DNA from: Blastocatellia bacterium
GTDB taxonomy: Bacteria > Acidobacteriota > Blastocatellia > HR10 > J050
Reading direction: 5' to 3'
NCBI GenBank assembly: GCA_026985075.1
Contig: JALSQX010000067.1
Coordinates: forward strand, 248,001 to 312,000
Length of the DNA stretch: 64,000 nucleotides
A model generated the notes under the pieces. The model saw only the letters and a program-made list of their open reading frames with translations. It did no database searches and had not been told where the DNA came from. Both the position numbers and the translations under genes were made by a program. This document shows positions 53,226 through 62,390 of this stretch, one piece after another (the stretch's first letter is position 1; each line of letters opens with the position of its first letter).

Positions 53226-53830
53226 AGCGCCACGTGCTGACCGAGAACGATGTTCGACAGGTGGCCGAAGGGAGCCGTCTCACTGTTCCACCGGGCACGA
53301 TCATCACGCCGGCGGCGCGCGATCTGGCCGCGGCTCGGGGAATCGAGATTTGCCGCCAGCCCGAGGACCTCGCCCGGTCGGTGGCCATTGGCGCCGATCA
53401 CGCCGGGTACGAGATGAAAGAGCACCTGAAAGAGTTCCTCACCCAATTGGGCTTCAACTTTTACGACTTCGGCACCTACGATCCTCAACCGGTCGATTAT
53501 CCCGATGTCGCCGTTCAAGTGGCCGAGGCCGTCGCTCAGGGGCGCTTCTCTCGCGGCATCATCATCGATGGGGCGGGCATTGGTTCATGTATCGCCGCCA
53601 ATAAGGTGCCCGGCGTGCGCGCTGCTTCCTGTACCGATGTGGCCACGGCCCGCAACAGTCGCGAGCACAACGACGCCAACGTGCTCACGTTGGGCGCGCG
53701 GCTGATGACACCAGAGACGATGCGCGAGATCGTTCGGGTCTGGTTGAGCACCGAAGTGGGCGCTGAGCGCCACCGGCGCCGGGTCGAAAAAATCATGGCC
53801 ATCGAGAGGAAATACCGGGCACGCTCATGA
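53222..53830 (+). CDS. RpiB/LacA/LacB-family sugar-phosphate isomerase-like protein with N-terminal extension
   Basis: A 202-residue protein. The ATG at 53222 overlaps the HD gene's stop. The first ~48 residues ([38 protein letters not shown]) are an extension not found in plain RpiB and are reminiscent of segments in microcompartment-associated proteins. The rest is RpiB-like: [79 protein letters not shown]. However, the catalytic-cysteine loop (CGTGIG in E. coli) reads DGAGIGSC, with Asp in place of Cys66. Function as ribose-5-phosphate isomerase is therefore uncertain. Confidence 0.85.
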   Translation: MKRHVLTENDVRQVAEGSRLTVPPGTIITPAARDLAAARGIEICRQPEDLARSVAIGADHAGYEMKEHLKEFLTQLGFNFYDFGTYDPQPVDYPDVAVQVAEAVAQGRFSRGIIIDGAGIGSCIAANKVPGVRAASCTDVATARNSREHNDANVLTLGARLMTPETMREIVRVWLSTEVGAERHRRRVEKIMAIERKYRARS

Positions 53831-53864
53831 GCACATCGAGGACGCGAGGAACCCTCTGTCGCCC

Positions 53865-55640
53865 GTGACCGTTGACCGAGCGGATCTCATGGACAAGAAA
53901 GCGGAATCTTCTGAGGCCACCAACTTCACCGATATTCCCGCTCTCACCAACGCCAAATCCTCCACCGATCCGGCCGTCGAGATCGCCGAAGTTCTCGCCC
54001 CGTCATCTCCATCGGGGGATCGCACGATGGCCGTGCCTTCGGCCGCGCCAGAAGCGGCCACCAGGCAGGTGGCGCGCTCAGCGGGGATCGTCGGGCTCGC
54101 CGTGACGGGCAGCCGCATCCTCGGCCTGATTCGCGAGCAAGTCTTCGCTTACTTCTTCGGCGCCAGCCGGGAATATGATGCCTTCCTCACCGCCTTCCGT
54201 ATCCCCAATTTGCTCCGGGACCTGTTCGCCGAAGGGGCATTGAGCGCCGCTTTCGTCACCACATTCTCTCAGTACCTGACGGCCAAGAGTGAGAAGGAGG
54301 CCTGGCGACTGGCCAATCTCGTCCTCAACGGATTGGGGCTCGTGCTCGTCGTCATCACGGCGTTGGGCATCCTGTTTGCCCCGGCCATCGTCGATCTCAT
54401 CGCCCCGGGGTTTCACCAATTCCCGGGGAAGACCGAACTGACCGTCGAATTGACCCGCATCATGTTCCCGTTCATCATCCTGGTGGCCATGGCGGCCGTG
54501 GCCATGGGAATCCTGAACGCCCGCGATCGGTTCGGCGTGCCCGCGTCAGCTTCCTCGTTCTTCAACCTGGGCTCCATCGTCGGCGGTCTGGCTTTCGCCT
54601 ACGCGATCGACCCACAATTCGGTCCACGGGCCATCGTCGGCATGGCCATCGGCACCTTGATTGGAGGGACACTGCAATGCCTCATTCAGATTCCCTCACT
54701 CTATGGCGTCGGATTTCGTTATCGCCCCATGCTCAGCTTCACCGATGCCGGGGTTCGCAAGGTCATGCGTCTGATGGGGCCAGCGGTCATCGGAGCGGCC
54801 GCCGTGCAAGTCAATGTGTTCGTCAATAACTACTTCGCCTCCTATCTCCAGAATGGAGCCATCTCCTGGCTCAATTACGCCTTTCGGTTGATGCAGTTTC
54901 CCATTGGCGTGTTCGGCGTGGCCATCAGCATGGCGACGTTGCCCAGCATTTCCCGCGCCGCCACCCGGAGTGACCTGGACCAGTTTCGCCACACGTTGGC
55001 CTCTTCGCTGGGACTGGTCTTCTTCCTCTGCGTACCCTCGGCATGCGGATTGATCATTCTCGGTCGGCCCATCATCAGCCTGATCTATGAGCGCGGCGAT
55101 TTCTCCGCATGGGACACCCAGCAAACGGCGGCGGCGCTGGCCTTCTATGCGCTGGGGCTGGCCGGTTATGCGGCGATCAAGGTTCTGGCGCCCGCGTTCT
55201 ATGCTCTCGATGATGCGCGCACGCCCATGGTGATCAGCCTCATCTCCATCGGCACGAATGTCACCTTGAACTGGCTGCTCGTTCGCCATTACGGATTCGG
55301 CCATCGCGGACTGGCCCTGTCGACGTCCGGTGTGGCGACGCTCAACTTCGTCGTCCTCTTTCTGCTCATGCGTCGCAAGATGGGCCACATCGAAGGCCGA
55401 CGCATCGGGCAGTCTCTCATGAAGATTGGCCTCGCCTCGGCCGTCATGTCGGTCGCGTGCTGGTGGAGTTTGGACGTGTTGGCGACGCGATGGGGAGGGC
55501 CAGGACTGGTCTCGGCAGGGGCGACAGCACTCGTTCCCATCGCCGTCGGGGCGGTCGTTTTCCTTCTCAGTTGCAAGCTCTTGAAGGTGGATGAATTAGA
55601 AACCATCACCGCGGCCATTCGAGAGCGCCTGCGGAGCTGA
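53865..55640 (+). CDS. murJ: Lipid II flippase MurJ
   Basis: About 590 residues, a MATE-like integral membrane protein (MviN/MurJ) that flips the peptidoglycan precursor lipid II. About fourteen hydrophobic spans follow a long, unusual, Ala/Ser-rich N-terminal tail of ~75 residues. Signatures: SRILGLIREQVFAYFFGASREYDAFLTAFRIPNLLRDLFAEGALSAAFV, with the conserved Arg and Glu/Asp residues of the cavity, and VINNYFASYL-like NVFVNNYFASYL. Start uncertain: GTG 53865 or ATG 53889; neither has a good ribosome-binding site. A methionine just before the fold (TMAVPSAAPEAATRQ) is a further option. Confidence 0.93.
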   Translation: MTVDRADLMDKKAESSEATNFTDIPALTNAKSSTDPAVEIAEVLAPSSPSGDRTMAVPSAAPEAATRQVARSAGIVGLAVTGSRILGLIREQVFAYFFGASREYDAFLTAFRIPNLLRDLFAEGALSAAFVTTFSQYLTAKSEKEAWRLANLVLNGLGLVLVVITALGILFAPAIVDLIAPGFHQFPGKTELTVELTRIMFPFIILVAMAAVAMGILNARDRFGVPASASSFFNLGSIVGGLAFAYAIDPQFGPRAIVGMAIGTLIGGTLQCLIQIPSLYGVGFRYRPMLSFTDAGVRKVMRLMGPAVIGAAAVQVNVFVNNYFASYLQNGAISWLNYAFRLMQFPIGVFGVAISMATLPSISRAATRSDLDQFRHTLASSLGLVFFLCVPSACGLIILGRPIISLIYERGDFSAWDTQQTAAALAFYALGLAGYAAIKVLAPAFYALDDARTPMVISLISIGTNVTLNWLLVRHYGFGHRGLALSTSGVATLNFVVLFLLMRRKMGHIEGRRIGQSLMKIGLASAVMSVACWWSLDVLATRWGGPGLVSAGATALVPIAVGAVVFLLSCKLLKVDELETITAAIRERLRS

Positions 55641-56064
55641 GCTTCTCCCGCGCCGGATGGATTCTCTTTGATCGAGGGAACGAGGAACCGAGCGCGGCCA
55701 GACGACCGGTCTCACGAATGAGGTCGGCCCCGGCAGCGCATCGGTCTCTTTCGGCGCAGCCATGGTGCGTCAAGGGAAACGCACGCGCCCCGATGGACAC
55801 CTCGTCTTTCACGATTGGGGGAGGAGCCCGTTCCCCGAGGCGCGTGCCCGGGCTCTTTCGTGGCCCGCTCCCGGAGTTCCCAGCAGGTGCGGCATGCGTC
55901 CGGCACCGGTTTCATTGGGCACGCGGCGCTCTGCTCCTCCTGGAGGCGCACCGAGGCGCCTTGAACCCGTTGACGAAGGAGGCTCCCGTTGGCTACCATG
56001 AGAATCATCCTCGCCATGGAGCGGGGAGAGCGTTTGGAGAGAGGCGTCAGGTAAGGGTGGTGAC
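55641..56064. other. 424-base spacer after murJ
   Basis: A promoter for the SprT-like gene is likely: TTGACG (55970-55975), 18 bases, TACCAT (55994-55999). A short hairpin AGGCGC-ACCGAG-GCGCCT precedes it near 55944. In-frame coding here is not convincing although open frames of 75-157 codons exist. Confidence 0.45.
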
Positions 56065-56772
56065 ATGGGGCTGCGAAATGGTGAACTCCGCAAGCTGTTT
56101 GAAGAGGCGTTTCGAGAAATTGGAAAGCGGCGACGAGCGCCCGAAATCGAAGTCGGCTTTCATCCCTTCGCGGGCCTCAATAATTACATAAAGATCAGAG
56201 ATAAAAAGGCTTACGTCAAACTCTCGGACATCCTCGAGGATGCCCCCCGCTCGGTTCACCGGGCGCTGGCCTATATTCTGGTCGCCAAGCTCTTCCACAA
56301 AAAGCCCGCCGAGGAATTCACCGAGCGGTATCGAACCTACACGAATTCTCCATTCATCTTGCGGGCCATTGAGCGCGCCCAGCGCCGGCGGGGGCATAAA
56401 CGCATCATTGGTCCCCGCGGCCGGACGCGTGATCTGGAGAAGGCGTTCAACAAGCTCAACCGCACCTACTTCAATGGCGAACTGAAGATGCCCCAATTGA
56501 CCTGGAGCGTGCGACGGACTCGCCGCGTCCTCGGCCACACCGACCGCGTACACAACACGCTGGTCATCAGTCGGACGCTGGATGATCCCCGCGTGCCGGA
56601 ATTCTTCTTCGAATACATCCTCTATCACGAGATGCTCCACCTGAAATATCCCCCCCGACGCATCAGGGGCCGCTACTACTACCATACGCCCGAATTCCAG
56701 CGCGCGGAACAGCGATTCAAATACTTCGATCAGGCCCAGCAGTGGCTGGAAAAGTTCGTCACCCGCCGGTGA
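56065..56772 (+). CDS. SprT-like/YgjP-type zinc metallopeptidase
   Basis: A 235-residue protein with the zinc site HEMLH in FEYILYHEMLHLKYP (residues ~188-198) and a third ligand candidate in YHTPEFQRAEQRF, the order seen in SprT-like and M48-type minimal gluzincins. Preceded by a basic helical region with RRAPEIEVGFHPFAGLNNYIKI and LEKAFNKLNRTYFNGELKMP. SprT-like proteins act on DNA-associated or aggregated proteins in eukaryotes; bacterial role is unclear. No signal peptide, so it is cytoplasmic. Confidence 0.85.
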   Translation: MGLRNGELRKLFEEAFREIGKRRRAPEIEVGFHPFAGLNNYIKIRDKKAYVKLSDILEDAPRSVHRALAYILVAKLFHKKPAEEFTERYRTYTNSPFILRAIERAQRRRGHKRIIGPRGRTRDLEKAFNKLNRTYFNGELKMPQLTWSVRRTRRVLGHTDRVHNTLVISRTLDDPRVPEFFFEYILYHEMLHLKYPPRRIRGRYYYHTPEFQRAEQRFKYFDQAQQWLEKFVTRR

Positions 56773-56868
56773 TCTGGCCGCGCGATGAGAGCGCGGGGCG
56801 GCCAGTGGTGCCCCGCGCTCACAGCGTTAACATACACGTTTTCAGAGCGTTACCAACAAAAAAAAATT

Positions 56869-56897
56869 TTGACAGACGGCGTCTGATCTGCTACATT
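56869..56897 (+). promoter_or_regulatory. Promoter of the polyamine operon
   Basis: Perfect TTGACA (56869-56874), 17 bases, TACATT (56892-56897), preceded by an A/T-rich stretch that could act as an UP element. Leader of ~35 bases with AGGAG nine bases before the TTG start at 56939. Confidence 0.7.
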
Positions 56898-56938
56898 TTT
56901 TGGTTGTGGTCGCAGACAAGGTATAGGAGTCTGAAGAG

Positions 56939-58840
56939 TTGACCAAGATCACCTCCCTCGAACAGGCAGTTCAAACTTACGGCGTCGAACATTGGGGGGC
57001 AGGATACTTTGGAATCAACAAACAAGGTCATCTCATCGTCCGAGTCAGCAAGGATGACTCCCGCGTCGCCGACGTCAAAGAAATCGTCGACCACCTCGTC
57101 GGCGAAAACAAAGTGAGGCTGCCCATCCTCCTTCGCTTCCCTCAACTCATCGCCAGCCAGGTGAGAGCGCTCAGGGACTCTTTTCTCCAGGCCAGTCGCG
57201 AATTCGGTTATTCGGCGCCTCATCTGGCCGTCTATCCGATGAAAGTGAATCAACGACGGGAGGTGGTCGAGGCTTTCCTCCAAGAAGGGAGGAAGTACGG
57301 CTATGGATTGGAAGTGGGCAGCAAGGCCGAACTGTATGCGGCGCTGGCTTTAGATCAACCGCCGGAGTCGCTGTTGGTGTGTAACGGCTTCAAAGACGAG
57401 GCGTATATCAACCTGGCCTTGCTCGGCGCGGCCCTGGGGAAGAAGGTCGTCGTCGTACTGGAGAAGCTCAACGAACTGAAGATGTTTCTGCGCCTCTCGG
57501 CGGAGGCCCCTCGGAAGCCCATGCTCGGCGCGCGGTTCAGACTCTATTCTCGCGGCAGTGGTCGGTGGGAAAAGTCCGGTGGCGAGACGGCCAAGTTTGG
57601 ATTGACGACCACCGAGCTACTGGAAGTCATCCGCCAGCTCAGAGAACATCATCGGTTGAACGAGTTGAAGCTGCTCCACTGTCACATCGGTTCTCAGGTC
57701 ACCGATATCAAGCGCCTCAAGAACGCCATCAAGGAGGCGGCTCGGGTCTACGCCAAGGTGCGGAAGATGGGCGTCGATATCGAGTATCTGGATGTCGGAG
57801 GGGGCATGGCCGTCGATTATGACGGCAGCAAAACGTCCTATGAAGCCAGCGCCAATTACACCATGCAGGAATTCGCCAACGATGTCATTTACATCGTGGC
57901 CAGTATCTGTCAGGACGAACACGTCCCCGAACCCACCATTATCACCGAATCGGGGCGCATCCTGACGGCATATCACGCCATGCTGATCGTCAATGTGCAG
58001 GACGAAATCGAGACGGTCATCGATGAGATCGCTCGTACCGATGTCGATGAAGATGACCCCCAAGCCGTCATTGAGCTCCGCGACATCCGCGATACGATTA
58101 ACGTCAAGAACTATCGCGAGTATTATCACGATGCCCTGGAGCAGAAGGACGAATTGTTCACCCTGTTTAATCTGGGCTACATCGACCTGGAAGATCGAGC
58201 CAAGGGAGAGGTCTTGTTCTGGCAGATCCTGGAGAAAGTGGAGCGATTCGCCCGCATGAGTAAATTCCCGTCCGAAGAATTCAATGATTTGAAGAAGCTC
58301 CTGGCCAGCAAGTACCTCTGCAACTTCTCGGTCTTTCGGTCGGTCCCGGATGCCTGGGCGCTGGAATACCTGTTCCCCATTATGCCCATTCATCGATTGA
58401 ACGAGCCGGCCACCGAATTCGCCACCTTGGTGGATTTGACGTGTGATTCTGACGGCATCATCGACCAGTTTGTCGACTTGCGCGAGGTCAAAGAGGTCTT
58501 GGAAGTACATCCGTACGACCGACAACCCTACTATCTGGCCATCCTGCTCATCGGTGCCTATCAAGAAGCAATGGGGAGTTTTCACAATCTGTTTGGCACG
58601 GTGAATGAAGCTGATATCGTCATCGATGAGGAGGGCCGATTCCACGTCCAGAAACTGATCGCCGGCCATCAGATTGGGACCATTCTGGATCTCGTCCGAT
58701 ATGATCGGCAAACGCTTTTGGATGGCTTTCGCCGCAATGTGATGAATGCCACCCAATGGTCCTATATCACCGAGGAGCAGGCGAGTCGGCTTCTGGAGTC
58801 CTATCAGCGATTATTTCACAACTACACCTATCTGGAATAA
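56939..58840 (+). CDS. speA: Biosynthetic arginine decarboxylase
   Basis: A 633-residue PLP enzyme converting arginine to agmatine. The PLP lysine is near residue 102 in VYPMKVNQRREVV; other blocks are GLEVGSKAELYAAL, NGFKDEAYINLAL, FGLTTTELLEVI, LHCHIGSQVTDI, LDVGGGMAVDYDG, ITESGRILTAYHAMLIV and, near the C-terminus, LVDLTCDSDGIID. TTG is the start codon, supported by AGGAG nine bases upstream. First gene of a three-gene operon with a deoxyhypusine synthase-like gene (four bases downstream) and agmatinase. Confidence 0.96.
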   Translation: MTKITSLEQAVQTYGVEHWGAGYFGINKQGHLIVRVSKDDSRVADVKEIVDHLVGENKVRLPILLRFPQLIASQVRALRDSFLQASREFGYSAPHLAVYPMKVNQRREVVEAFLQEGRKYGYGLEVGSKAELYAALALDQPPESLLVCNGFKDEAYINLALLGAALGKKVVVVLEKLNELKMFLRLSAEAPRKPMLGARFRLYSRGSGRWEKSGGETAKFGLTTTELLEVIRQLREHHRLNELKLLHCHIGSQVTDIKRLKNAIKEAARVYAKVRKMGVDIEYLDVGGGMAVDYDGSKTSYEASANYTMQEFANDVIYIVASICQDEHVPEPTIITESGRILTAYHAMLIVNVQDEIETVIDEIARTDVDEDDPQAVIELRDIRDTINVKNYREYYHDALEQKDELFTLFNLGYIDLEDRAKGEVLFWQILEKVERFARMSKFPSEEFNDLKKLLASKYLCNFSVFRSVPDAWALEYLFPIMPIHRLNEPATEFATLVDLTCDSDGIIDQFVDLREVKEVLEVHPYDRQPYYLAILLIGAYQEAMGSFHNLFGTVNEADIVIDEEGRFHVQKLIAGHQIGTILDLVRYDRQTLLDGFRRNVMNATQWSYITEEQASRLLESYQRLFHNYTYLE

Positions 58841-58844
58841 CGGT

Positions 58845-59897
58845 ATGATGGTGATCAGAAAAACGAAAAGCACCAAGTTCCTCACCACCCCAACCCGTCC
58901 CATACAGATCGACCGTGACCGGAGTGTGTCCGGGCTGCTGGACAAGATGGAAGGGATCTCCTTCCAGGGCCGCAATCTGGCCATCGCCCGGAACATCTGG
59001 AAGCGCATGCTGAACGAAGGGGCGCTGATCATGATGGGGCTGTCCGGGTATTTAGTCCCCGCAGGGATGCGACGCCTCGTCGTCTATCTGATCAAGAATC
59101 GGTTCATCGATGTCTTGGCGACGACGGGGACGAACCTGTTTCATGATCTCCATGAAGCGCTCGGACGCTCTCACTATATGGGGCACCCTCACATGAACGA
59201 CCTCCAACTGCGCGAAGCGCTGGTCGATCGCATCTACGATACGCTGGGGAGCGACATCGAGTTCCGCGAAGCCTACGAATGGATCGGTAACTTTGTCGCC
59301 CAACTGGACCTCTCGCGCTCGTACTCGACGCGAGAGTTCCTCTATCTCCTCGGTCGGGAACTGGCCGAAATCGCTTCTGAGGATGGCATCCTCACCTCCG
59401 CCTATAAAGCGAAAGTGCCCATCTATTGTCCGGCATTGGTCGATTCTCCTCTCGGCACGGGATTGGCTGTCAGTCGCGTCGAACGCAAGCATGAGATCCA
59501 GTTCGACGTCGTACAGGACGTGAACGAGATCTCTCAACTGGTCGCCCGATCGCCCAAGACGGGACTCGTCTGTTTCGGCGGCGGACCGCCCAAGCATTTC
59601 TTACAACAGGCTTATACGACGGCGGCCATTCTCAAAATTGCGGCCAAAGGCTATCAATATGCGATCCAGGTGGTCACCGAACCACCGTTTTACGGCTCAT
59701 CGGCAGAGGACACGCTGGAAGAATCACAAAGCTGGGGGAAAGTCGCCCCCAACGCCGAGAAGGTCACCGTTTATTGCGATGCGACCATTGCTATGCCCGT
59801 TCTGGTGACGGCACTGGCCCAAGGCGCGGCGAAAGAAGCCAAAACCCGCCGACGTCCCACATTCAATATCACCCGGGAGCTGAAGGTGACCTACTAG
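58845..59897 (+). CDS. Deoxyhypusine synthase-family protein, probably polyamine-forming
   Basis: A 350-residue member of the deoxyhypusine synthase family, whose bacterial forms are thought to make polyamines such as homospermidine instead of modifying eIF5A. Family motifs are MGLSGYLVPAGMRRLV, DVLATTGTNLFHDLHEALG, VDSPLGTGLA, VCFGGGPPKHFLQQ (NAD site) and the active-site lysine in SQSWGKVAPNAEKV (K299). ATG 58845 is four bases after speA. Its position between arginine decarboxylase and agmatinase shows that putrescine or agmatine is its likely substrate. No eIF5A partner exists in bacteria. Confidence 0.9.
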   Translation: MMVIRKTKSTKFLTTPTRPIQIDRDRSVSGLLDKMEGISFQGRNLAIARNIWKRMLNEGALIMMGLSGYLVPAGMRRLVVYLIKNRFIDVLATTGTNLFHDLHEALGRSHYMGHPHMNDLQLREALVDRIYDTLGSDIEFREAYEWIGNFVAQLDLSRSYSTREFLYLLGRELAEIASEDGILTSAYKAKVPIYCPALVDSPLGTGLAVSRVERKHEIQFDVVQDVNEISQLVARSPKTGLVCFGGGPPKHFLQQAYTTAAILKIAAKGYQYAIQVVTEPPFYGSSAEDTLEESQSWGKVAPNAEKVTVYCDATIAMPVLVTALAQGAAKEAKTRRRPTFNITRELKVTY

Positions 59898-59937
59898 CCG
59901 AGAAGGGTGGAGGCGTGGCCGAGCGAGGAAGGATCAG

Positions 59938-60804
59938 GTGGTGACATTTGGCGGCCTTGATGAACCGTTTTCGCGCTACGACTCGGCGCATATTCTCATC
60001 TGGCCCATTCCCTACGAGGCCACGACCACCTATGGTCGGGGAACAGCCCGCGGCCCTCAGGCCATTCTCGACGCCTCTTGCCACCTGGAACTCTATGACG
60101 AAGAGATCGGAGGTGAGGTCTATCGACTGGGTATCCACACGCTCCCTCCAACTTCATTGACCGGGCCCCCGGAGCAGGCCATACACCAACTGTACACTCG
60201 CGCACGGGAGCTCCTCCGAGAGGGAAAGTTCATCTGCGCCCTGGGCGGCGAACACGCCATCACGCCTCCGATTGTCCGGGCGACGGCCGAGGTTTATCCT
60301 CGACTGAGCGTCCTCCAGATCGATGCTCACAGCGACCTCCGCCCCCAGTATGATGGAACGCCCTACAGCCACGCCTGCGTGGCCGCCCGACTGGTGGAGA
60401 TGTGCCCCGTCGTTCAGGTCGGCGTCCGATCGCTCTCGGTGGAGGAAGCACAAGCTCTGGCCGACCTCCCCATCAAGATCTTCTATGCCCATGACATCGT
60501 CGGACGGACCGATTGGATCGACGCGGCCATCGAGAGCCTCTCGGAAAACGTGTATCTCACCATTGACGTCGATGGCCTCGATCCCAGTCTCATTCCCGCA
60601 ACCGGCACTCCTGAACCCGGCGGGCTCTCCTGGTACGAGACGTTGGCGCTCCTGCGTCGCCTGGCCGAGCGCCGTCGCGTCGTGGGAATGGACGTGAGCG
60701 AACTCTCCCCCATCCCCCACCTTCACGCGCCCGACTTCACCGTGGCCAAGCTCATCTACAAAACGCTCGGCTACATTTTCCGCCACCGCCTTCACGAGGA
60801 ATAG
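59938..60804 (+). CDS. speB: Agmatinase
   Basis: A 288-residue ureohydrolase splitting agmatine to putrescine and urea. The dimanganese ligands are in ALGGEHAIT, LQIDAHSDLR and LTIDVDGLDPSLIP; the N-terminal WPIPYEATTTYGRGTARGPQAIL is also typical. GTG 59938 or 59941 is the start, with AGGAAGGA just upstream. Last gene of the operon: arginine to agmatine (speA), agmatine to putrescine (speB), and a further polyamine by the enzyme between them. Confidence 0.95.
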   Translation: MVTFGGLDEPFSRYDSAHILIWPIPYEATTTYGRGTARGPQAILDASCHLELYDEEIGGEVYRLGIHTLPPTSLTGPPEQAIHQLYTRARELLREGKFICALGGEHAITPPIVRATAEVYPRLSVLQIDAHSDLRPQYDGTPYSHACVAARLVEMCPVVQVGVRSLSVEEAQALADLPIKIFYAHDIVGRTDWIDAAIESLSENVYLTIDVDGLDPSLIPATGTPEPGGLSWYETLALLRRLAERRRVVGMDVSELSPIPHLHAPDFTVAKLIYKTLGYIFRHRLHEE

Positions 60805-61015
60805 CGTGGGACACGAGGCGGCCATCAGGAGCGATTCTTCGGGAAAGAGTATGGAGCATCAGATACCTTTTTCCACGAGCATCACCACCATGCTCTCTGA
60901 GTGATCTCGCCGAAGCACCTCGTCGAGCTTCCATTTGGCAGCTTCTCTTCGGCGCTCCTTCGACCTTGATCCCTCTACTCTCGCCGGACATCTGTGCCCA
61001 GCAATCCCCACCTTG

Positions 61016-61103
61016 GACCTCGGGCCAACCCTCAAATTTTCAAGATATTAAACATCCTTCATGTATTACTTGAAATTTTTTGTTGCCCGAGGTCTCCTTT
61101 TTT
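61016..61103 (+). terminator. Long imperfect hairpin with T-tract, likely terminator overlapping a promoter
   Basis: GACCTCGGGCCAAC (61016-61029) pairs with GTTGCCCGAGGTC (61082-61094) with one bulge, and an inner TTTCAAG/CTTGAAA stem extends it; six T's follow at 61098-61103. It would end the speA operon. The right arm contains TTGCCC (61083-61088), the -35 of the next promoter. Confidence 0.6.
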
Positions 61104-61111
61104 GATACTAT
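61083..61111 (+). promoter_or_regulatory. Promoter of the zinc-ribbon/RDD gene
   Basis: TTGCCC (61083-61088), 17 bases, TACTAT (61106-61111); leader of about 28 bases with GGAG 12 bases before ATG 61146. The -35 sits in the terminator stem. Confidence 0.5.
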
Positions 61112-61145
61112 TGAGAGGAACGTCACATGCTGGAGCTGATGCGAT

Positions 61146-62375
61146 ATGAAATGCCCAAAATGCGGATTCGTTGAGCTAGCTGAGGAAAGCAGGTGCAGAT
61201 ACTGTGGCAGTCCGTTAGAACGATCGATCCTCATTCCGTTCCCGAGAACCAAAGGGAACGTCACCTCCTCGGAGACGACCGAGTCGCAGACTGATTGGCG
61301 GGCAGAGTTGCGCGAGCGCATCCGGGAGATTCAAGCGCGCCGGAAGCTCAAATCTCTCGAGAAGAAAGAGACCCGGTCCGAGGAGAGCGAACCGGCGCCG
61401 GAGGTCGAGGTGCCCAGAGCGTCAAATGAAATCCTGGAAGCCGCCTTGAATCGCATCTGGCGCGCGGGCAATGCCGAGGCGGTGAATGCGCCCGCGGCCA
61501 TCAAGGGCACCGCCGAACCCCGCCTCGCCCCCTCTGAGGAACTGAAGTCCGATGAAGGCCCCTCACCGGTCACCGGCCCTGGGCGATCAGAGGTGGCCCA
61601 TGCCCACAACGTCGCTCATCAGGCGAGTTCGCCCGTCGGCGACCAGGCGGCGCCCGCCGTCTCGCCGCCACGACGGTCGTCAGATGCGACGGTGGTCGCC
61701 CGGTCAACAGGAGAGATGTCTTCGTCACGGCGGCTGACCATGAGCGCGACGACCGTTTCCGTCAAGCAGCCGGAGACGCCGCCTCTTCCCGCGATAGGAG
61801 AAGATGAACCGGAGATGGCCGATGTGCTCCCCGACCCGCAGGCTGCGGCGAAGGAACAACCAGGGCCTTCATCCGCCCTCGCCGCTTCACGCGAACCGAC
61901 CACAGAATTCGAACTTCAGACGGCGACGGCTCTGCAGCGCCTGCGTTCGGGCCTGGTGGACGTCCTGGTGTTGTTGTTGGCCAATATCCCCTTTGTCGCC
62001 CTCATCGAGTTGAGTCACGGGGACTTCGGGAATGTGAAGTTTCAGTCGGTAGTGGCTGGCATCGCGCTGCTTCTGTTCGTGTTCTACCTGACATTGATGC
62101 TGGCGGCCACCGGCCAGACGATCGGCATGATGAGCGTGGGCATTGTTGCCGTCGACGCGCGCACGCGAGATGTTCCCTCTCCCGGCCAGGCCTTACGCCG
62201 AGCGCTGGGCGCCCTCTTGGCGGCCGTTCCCGCGTTTCTCGGGTTCGCCTTTCCAGTGCTCGATCCCCAGGGCCGCAGTGTCTCGGACATGATTTCGGGG
62301 ACCGAGTTGAAGCGAGCTTTCGACGATAGGCCGAGAGTGCAACTGCCCTGGCTCTATCACCATGGGCGGCCTTGA
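61146..62375 (+). CDS. Zinc-ribbon protein with C-terminal RDD membrane domain
   Basis: A 409-residue protein in three parts. Residues 1-25 are a zinc ribbon (CPKCGFVELAEESRCRYCG, four Cys). Residues ~60-240 are a low-complexity Pro/Ala/Ser linker. The C-terminal ~140 residues form an RDD-family membrane domain: LQRLRSGLVDVLVLLLANI, GIALLLFVFYLTLMLAATGQTIGMMSVGI and LRRALGALLAAVPAFLGF with the family's Arg and Asp residues (DMISGTELKRA). RDD domains are thought to act in transport or envelope assembly. The zinc ribbon fits a cytoplasmic tail. Next gene starts 15 bases later. Confidence 0.85.
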   Translation: MKCPKCGFVELAEESRCRYCGSPLERSILIPFPRTKGNVTSSETTESQTDWRAELRERIREIQARRKLKSLEKKETRSEESEPAPEVEVPRASNEILEAALNRIWRAGNAEAVNAPAAIKGTAEPRLAPSEELKSDEGPSPVTGPGRSEVAHAHNVAHQASSPVGDQAAPAVSPPRRSSDATVVARSTGEMSSSRRLTMSATTVSVKQPETPPLPAIGEDEPEMADVLPDPQAAAKEQPGPSSALAASREPTTEFELQTATALQRLRSGLVDVLVLLLANIPFVALIELSHGDFGNVKFQSVVAGIALLLFVFYLTLMLAATGQTIGMMSVGIVAVDARTRDVPSPGQALRRALGALLAAVPAFLGFAFPVLDPQGRSVSDMISGTELKRAFDDRPRVQLPWLYHHGRP

Positions 62376-62390
62376 GGCCTCCCCATCGCC

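Larger units (their letters stand above)
60805..61145. other. Spacer after the polyamine operon
   Basis: No gene is seen in 60805-61015. The last 130 bases hold a long hairpin with a T-tract and the overlapping promoter of the next gene, listed separately. Confidence 0.5.

Noticed and set aside
55718-56191. 157-codon plus-strand frame between murJ and the SprT-like gene
   Set aside because: It overlaps the SprT-like gene by more than 120 bases and has no domain or start signals.
57617-58756. 379-codon minus-strand frame
   Set aside because: Antisense to the arginine decarboxylase gene.
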